Source: JBHOQX01 sp042408595 (GTDB lineage: Bacteria > Chloroflexota > Chloroflexia > Chloroflexales > Roseiflexaceae). From it: DNA of 64,000 bases. The stretch is from contig JBHOQX010000047.1 of assembly GCA_042408595.1 (NCBI GenBank), positions 8,730 to 72,729 of the forward strand, in the 5' to 3' direction. Position 1 is the first letter of the stretch. Each line of letters begins with the position of its first letter. The translations under genes and the position numbers were made by a program. Below are positions 62,208 through 64,000 of the stretch, one piece after another. Under the pieces are notes generated by a model. That model was not told the origin of the DNA. It saw nothing but the letters and a program-made list of their open reading frames with translations, and searched no databases.

Positions 62208-63260
62208 CTACGGCAGCGCCCGCGCCACCGAGTCGGCCTCTTCGACCGGCTCCGGGTGGCCGTGCGAGTCGTGGCCGTGCGCCTGCACCGCCAGGCTAAA
62301 GAACACCAGCGTCAGCACCGCGAAGATCACCGCCTGGATGAAGGCGACAAACACCTCCAGGCCATAGAACGGCAGCGGAACGACGTACGGGAACAGAAAC
62401 ATCATCACGACGAGCACGACTTCCCCGCCGAAGATGTTGCCGAAGATACGAAAGGCGAACGCAATGATGCGCATCACTTCCGAAATGAGCTCGATGATAC
62501 CCACCAGTGCGGGGATGAATCCTTCACGGAAATTGAAGAATTTCCCGAGATAACCGATACCGAGCGCCTGGAAGCCATAGAATTCGATCATGAAGACCGC
62601 AACCAGCGCGACCGCCAGCGTCACGTTCAGATCAGCGGCCGGTGCGCGGAACCAGGGGATCAGCACATTGCCAGCGCCCTTCGGACAGTCGCCCGGCCAG
62701 CCGCGGAACAGCGACGGCTGGATCTCGCCCTCCGCCGCTGGCGCCAACGCCGCGCCCACACCCCCCTGCGGCGACGTGACCATCGCCACCGCCGCCGCTC
62801 CGTGGTGCTCGACACAGAAGCCGATGCTCCCGCTGCCGGGCACCAGGGCCAGCAGATTGCCGATCAGGAAGAACAGGAAGATCGTCGCAGGGAGCGGAAA
62901 GAACTTGGCGACGTTCCGGCGATCCACGCCGAGCGCGAAGTTGTAGAACGCCTCGATCACCGCCTCGACCACGTTTTGCAGCCCGGTCGGGATGAGCTTC
63001 AGCCGGCTGCCGACGCCGAAGGCCAGCGCGAGCAGAATGGCGTCGACCACGAGCGTCATCAGCAGCGAGTTGGTGAAGGGAATGCCGCCCTCACACGTCT
63101 CGCCGACCAGCTTGCCGCCTATGCAGAACAGCGGCTCGGCTTTGGCGGAGATGAACAGGTCGTCCTTGGTCATCCGCACGCCGAGCAGATACAAGACGAC
63201 CCCGACGACCAGCAGGGCCAGGAGAAACTGGACGATGCGGTTCCGCAGCAGACGCGCCAT
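62208..63260 (-). CDS. atpB: ATP synthase F0 a subunit
   Basis: A 350-residue membrane protein, AAGGGAG before ATG. The essential Arg lies in EVMRIIAFAFRIFGNIFGGE. Compared with usual a subunits (about 240-270), it has an extra extracytoplasmic loop between about 145 and 205 with several Cys and Gly residues (SGSIGFCVEHHGAAAV ... GDCPKGAGN). The C-terminal tail is His-rich. First gene of the operon; atpI is not seen upstream. Confidence 0.95.
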   Translation of the reverse strand: MARLLRNRIVQFLLALLVVGVVLYLLGVRMTKDDLFISAKAEPLFCIGGKLVGETCEGGIPFTNSLLMTLVVDAILLALAFGVGSRLKLIPTGLQNVVEAVIEAFYNFALGVDRRNVAKFFPLPATIFLFFLIGNLLALVPGSGSIGFCVEHHGAAAVAMVTSPQGGVGAALAPAAEGEIQPSLFRGWPGDCPKGAGNVLIPWFRAPAADLNVTLAVALVAVFMIEFYGFQALGIGYLGKFFNFREGFIPALVGIIELISEVMRIIAFAFRIFGNIFGGEVVLVVMMFLFPYVVPLPFYGLEVFVAFIQAVIFAVLTLVFFSLAVQAHGHDSHGHPEPVEEADSVARALP

Positions 63261-63302
63261 TGCCTATGCTCCCTTCAGGACTTTGGGAACTCTTTCACAA
63301 TC

Positions 63303-63331
63303 ACTATAGCATACGGCCGGCCATCGGTCAA
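63303..63331 (-). promoter_or_regulatory. Promoter of the ATP synthase operon
   Basis: On the minus strand TTGACC (complement of 63326-63331), a 17-base spacer and TATAGT (complement of 63303-63308). The leader before atpB would be about 35-40 bases. Confidence 0.8.
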
Positions 63332-63471
63332 CCATCGATTTGCGCGCACGGGGTTAGGACTGGTCGCCGCGGCAGGCGCGGCGGCGTGCACGGCCGATCA
63401 GGGCTCGCTTGCCCGCCCAAAGCGGCGCAAGTATAGCATAGGTGAAAATCGCGTGCAACCGAATTCAGAGG

Positions 63472-64000
63472 CTACGCCAGCAGTTCCTGGATGTCGCGGA
63501 TGGCGCGCTTGGCGTACACCCATACCGAGCCGATCTTGGTGGACGACGCGGCCTTGTCGAAAATCACCACCAACATAAAGCGCTGCTGGATGTCGAAGCA
63601 GTAGAGGTCGAAGTGCGTGCCTTCCTGCACGTAGAGCGCGCTGGCGTCGCTCTCGCGCAGCACCTGCGAGATCTGCCCGGCGGTGGAGAAGGTGGTGGAG
63701 AGCAGCGGCAGCAGGATCATCGTGGGCACGCCGCTGGTGACGCCGACTTCCGCCAGCACCATGCCAGCGCGGTCCGCCAGCAGGATGCACTGCGAGCCGA
63801 CATCCTGCAGCAGTTCGTGCATGCGGTTGCGGATGGGCGGCAGGTTGTCGGCCGTAAGGACGATCGCTCCCTCACGGCGGCGGAGCGGCGTCTGGCGGCG
63901 GGGCGGCTCCGGTGGCGCGGCGGGTGCGGCCGGGGCGGTGGCCTGCGCCTCGCGAGGCGAGCGCTCGGCGGCCGGGCGCGGCGCGGGCGCCGGCGCGCCG
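63472..64000 (-). CDS. Roadblock/LC7-domain protein with Pro/Ala-rich N-terminus, 5' end cut by window edge
   Basis: The frame is open beyond base 64000, so the start is outside. The visible N-terminal part (64000 to about 63885) is Pro/Ala/Arg-rich and unstructured. From GAIVLTADNLPPIRNRM onward there is a roadblock/LC7 fold: ECILLADRAGMVLAE-like strand (here CILLADRAGMVLAEVGV), the helix SQVLRESDASALYV, and DLYCFDIQQRFMLVVIF. Such MglB-like proteins regulate small Ras-like GTPases or act as scaffolds. The partner GTPase is not in the window. Confidence 0.8.
   Translation of the reverse strand, partial: GAPAPAPRPAAERSPREAQATAPAAPAAPPEPPRRQTPLRRREGAIVLTADNLPPIRNRMHELLQDVGSQCILLADRAGMVLAEVGVTSGVPTMILLPLLSTTFSTAGQISQVLRESDASALYVQEGTHFDLYCFDIQQRFMLVVIFDKAASSTKIGSVWVYAKRAIRDIQELLA

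Overview
The window is very GC-rich, densely coded bacterial chromosome. I infer a member of the Chloroflexota. The grounds are the set of genes (a galactolipid-synthase-like glycosyltransferase, dolichol-phosphate-mannose-type glycosyltransferases, RsbT/PP2C-type switch proteins, MreB) and quasi-repetitive intergenic filler familiar from Roseiflexus-like genomes. No rRNA or other marker confirms this. Both window edges cut genes: an extracellular nuclease at the left and a roadblock/LC7 protein at the right.

Left part (1-22 kb): the nuclease, the SRP RNA gene with a consensus promoter, and an orphan ParA-like ATPase with a C-terminal zinc ribbon. Next come a vitamin-type ECF S component and a surface-polysaccharide region. 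That region holds heptose kinase and heptose phosphatase, a Wzz/tyrosine-kinase fusion, a hexapeptide acyltransferase and a GT2 enzyme. It also holds a lipoprotein with a predicted propeller and a minus-strand cluster GT4, Wzz, Wzz and CpsD-type kinase. A DUF190 plus four-CBS protein lies beside a FluC fluoride channel, followed by a Tat-exported cyclase-family protein and an MGDG-synthase-like glycosyltransferase.

Nitrogen block (21.5-29.4 kb): glutamate dehydrogenase, a single-domain response regulator and an Rrf2 regulator with a structured leader. Then on the minus strand come glnA, amtB, a 50-residue membrane peptide and a second amtB. No PII gene is visible.

Middle (29.6-43.9 kb): a proline-rich lipoprotein, two large membrane glycosyltransferases, a ThrH-like phosphatase, a GT2 enzyme with a flippase-like membrane protein, and a YtkA-domain lipoprotein. 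These are followed by a minus-strand rsbT / PP2C / RsbRD-like histidine kinase operon and phosphofructokinase.

The most unusual locus is at 46.07-47.31 kb. An alanine-rich helical membrane-protein gene is split by a 587-bp insertion with the features of an integron gene cassette: a GNAT acetyltransferase gene, a stop codon inside an attC-like site, and core-site junctions. Removing the insert restores the host reading frame exactly. No integron integrase is present.

Right part (47.3-64 kb): an alpha/beta hydrolase with a Yip1-like partner, RNase P RNA with a strong terminator, a VWA protein, a TlpA-like thioredoxin, a MOSC protein and MreB. The complete F-type ATP synthase operon follows in the order a, c, b, delta, alpha, gamma, beta, methyltransferase, epsilon, with a good promoter upstream of atpB.

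Most unlisted open frames are shadows of real genes caused by the high GC content. I saw no rRNA, tRNA, transposase or CRISPR array.
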